NCBI RefSeq assembly: GCF_037975245.1
Contig: NC_092581.1
Location: forward strand, 13,607,303 to 13,671,302
Direction of reading: 5' to 3'
Source: Apostichopus japonicus
Lineage: Eukaryota; Echinodermata; Holothuroidea; Aspidochirotida; Stichopodidae
DNA length: 64,000 bases
Shown: in pieces, positions 62,712-64,000 of the stretch
How positions within the stretch are numbered: the stretch's first letter is position 1
Layout of the letters: each line of letters starts with the position of its first letter
The notes under the pieces: model-generated
What the model saw: only the letters and a program-made list of their open reading frames with translations
What the model was told of the DNA's origin: nothing
Database searches by the model: none
Program-made: the position numbers and the translations under genes

Positions 62712-64000
62712 ATGTCACGCAATCCATTGAAGTGCATCAACTGCTCTATGTTTCGCCCAGGCAGAGCCTGGGACGAACACGACCTTTGTCCAAAATGCAG
62801 ATCCTGCACTCGACGAGACCCCTGCCTGGTGTGTATTAAGTTTACACCAGCTCAGTGGCAGGACATCGACCTGTGGCTTGAGGGCTTACGTAGCAAGCTC
62901 CAGGGAAGGCTGGACTCGATCCCGAGCGCAATCGGGGCGCCGGAGGTTCCAGGAATAACGGGAGATAGAGAGGAGGAGGGAGTAGTAGAGAGAGAGGTGG
63001 AGGAGAGTGGCCAGGAGAGGGCCGAAGGAGAGAAAGAGGTAGAGAGAGAGGAAAGAGAAAGAGAAAGAATTCCCCTAACGGCCCCGGCTACGTCCGGATC
63101 AGTTACGGCCAGAGGGAAGGGCAGGAGCAAAGGCAAGGCTCCTGCCAGGAAAAGACCTCCAAAGCAGAGGCACAGCTCGGCCGGGCTGGAGACTCCGTCT
63201 CAGTCCGGGCCGCAGCTAAACAGACCCACAGAGCGCGGCCCCCCGGCCGTGGGAGGCTCGGGTCCTAAAGAGAGAGCAACCGAGGGGACGCGGAGACGGA
63301 GCCGGTCCCGTTCCAGGGAGCCGGACAGGGAGCCGGAGAGGCGGGTTCCGACGGAGATCCCGGCCCGAGAAAGTAGGGAGAGAGAGTCCTCCCGCCGACC
63401 CAGAAGGGAGAGATCGGGGTCGCATACAAGATCCCCAAGACGTAGAGAGAGGAAGAGATACTCTCCAATCTCCGACGAGTCCTCGGACTCTTCCGACGAT
63501 GGATACAGAAGATCCAAGAGGAGGCGCCGGTCCCCGAGACGGCGTCAGGAAGAGGAACCAGCTTGGCTTTCCAAACTCACCGGCCTGCTACGGCCCCTGC
63601 TGGAGCAAAGGACGTCCACGGTAGCCGACGTGGCACCGGGCCCTACCAGCCCCGTATCGACCATGGCCCCGCAACCGGCCCCGGACCCGGACGCTCTGGA
63701 TTGCAGAGCGTCGGTGAATCTTTCCGGCTTGGAGGACGAAGGGGAGCCCATAGATCCAGATCCTCTCGACTACGATCCTATGGAGGACAGCTTTGGTCAC
63801 AATTACGAACCGGAGGAAGCACCCGTGACAGGAGGAGCCCTCCCACAGGAGCTAATAACACGGGCGGCAGACATATTCAGACGACACCTGGGGTTCGAGG
63901 AACCCGAGACGCAACCGCAGAAGGCGGGCCGGGTATCAAAATTGACGGCGACCGGCGAAGCGTCATATAAGCCCAAAACTACCATACCAGTAGACGCAAC
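62712..64000 (+). CDS. DIRS-like retrotransposon ORF1 (Gag-like), runs off the window end
   Basis: The frame from ATG 62712 is open for 429 codons to the window edge without a stop. Residues 8-41 form a Cys/His cluster, C8-x2-C11-x11-H23-x2-C26-x2-C29-x2-C32-x5-C38-x2-C41, then W49 and W55. This resembles the N-terminal zinc-binding region of DIRS-type ORF1 proteins. An acidic/Arg-rich region (EREEREREREIP) follows, then a long Arg/Ser-rich basic part near residues 190-285 that probably binds nucleic acid. The last 60 residues are folded-looking (QELITRAADIFRRHLGFEEP). Strong CpG and GC bias separates it from surrounding AT-rich DNA. Reverse transcriptase, RNase H and tyrosine recombinase would be expected beyond 64000. 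A Gag of another retroelement class is the main alternative. Confidence 0.62.
   Translation, partial: MSRNPLKCINCSMFRPGRAWDEHDLCPKCRSCTRRDPCLVCIKFTPAQWQDIDLWLEGLRSKLQGRLDSIPSAIGAPEVPGITGDREEEGVVEREVEESGQERAEGEKEVEREERERERIPLTAPATSGSVTARGKGRSKGKAPARKRPPKQRHSSAGLETPSQSGPQLNRPTERGPPAVGGSGPKERATEGTRRRSRSRSREPDREPERRVPTEIPARESRERESSRRPRRERSGSHTRSPRRRERKRYSPISDESSDSSDDGYRRSKRRRRSPRRRQEEEPAWLSKLTGLLRPLLEQRTSTVADVAPGPTSPVSTMAPQPAPDPDALDCRASVNLSGLEDEGEPIDPDPLDYDPMEDSFGHNYEPEEAPVTGGALPQELITRAADIFRRHLGFEEPETQPQKAGRVSKLTATGEASYKPKTTIPVDA

Noticed and set aside
62852-63985. Several minus-strand frames and one +2 frame over the window end
   Set aside because: They overlap the longer plus-strand DIRS-like ORF1 in GC-rich sequence where stops are rare on both strands.
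49039-64000. Search for the next CH1 exon (VxLVNI...DGN.KLTLGLIW)
   Set aside because: No segment with this pattern and flanking splice sites was found by eye. It probably lies beyond the window.

Overview
The window looks like animal nuclear DNA from a marine invertebrate, most likely a deuterostome such as an echinoderm. This placement is inferred, not proven. The supports are AT-rich DNA with long introns, vertebrate-like intron positions in a muscle/cytoskeleton gene, a tRNA-derived SINE and an L2/CR1-like LINE that both end in ATT repeats, DIRS-like and pogo-like elements, and many runs of 11-17 G or C. No bacterial-style operon, CRISPR array or rRNA is present.

One host gene can be supported. 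Three plus-strand exons (31860-31921, 37508-37618, 48961-49038) together encode most of the first calponin-homology (CH1) actin-binding domain of a dystrophin/utrophin-type protein. Their lengths (62, 111 and 78 nt) and phases match human DMD exons 2, 3 and 4 (62, 93 and 78 nt), except for 18 extra nt in the middle exon. The exon that should follow was not found before the window end, so that intron would exceed about 15 kb. A CpG-richer stretch at about 26.3-27.4 kb is a candidate 5' end.

The rest is intergenic or intronic and dominated by mobile DNA. There is a decayed 3.15-kb pogo-like DNA transposon (33525-36678) with perfect 22-bp inverted ends and TA duplications. Four short non-autonomous DNA transposons carry inverted ends, three of them flanked by perfect 8-bp duplications (3688-4334, 24490-24863, 28020-28604) and one by a 7-bp match (30377-30659). 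An inverted pair of a shorter repeat family lies at about 15.7 and 44.8 kb. Two minus-strand tRNA-SINE copies lie at about 2.56 and 47.24 kb, and an L2/CR1-like LINE 3' end at about 1.36 kb. A 123-bp inverted-repeat element (37302-37412) shares a module with the leader of a DIRS-like retroelement. The ORF1 of that retroelement is intact from 62712 to the window end. Minisatellites of 51 bp (about 10.92-11.42 kb) and 48 bp (about 50.09-50.63 kb), a 300-bp polypyrimidine tract (about 42.0-42.3 kb) and many homopolymer runs fill much of the remainder.

Most short open frames here are chance or repeat-driven and are not annotated as genes.
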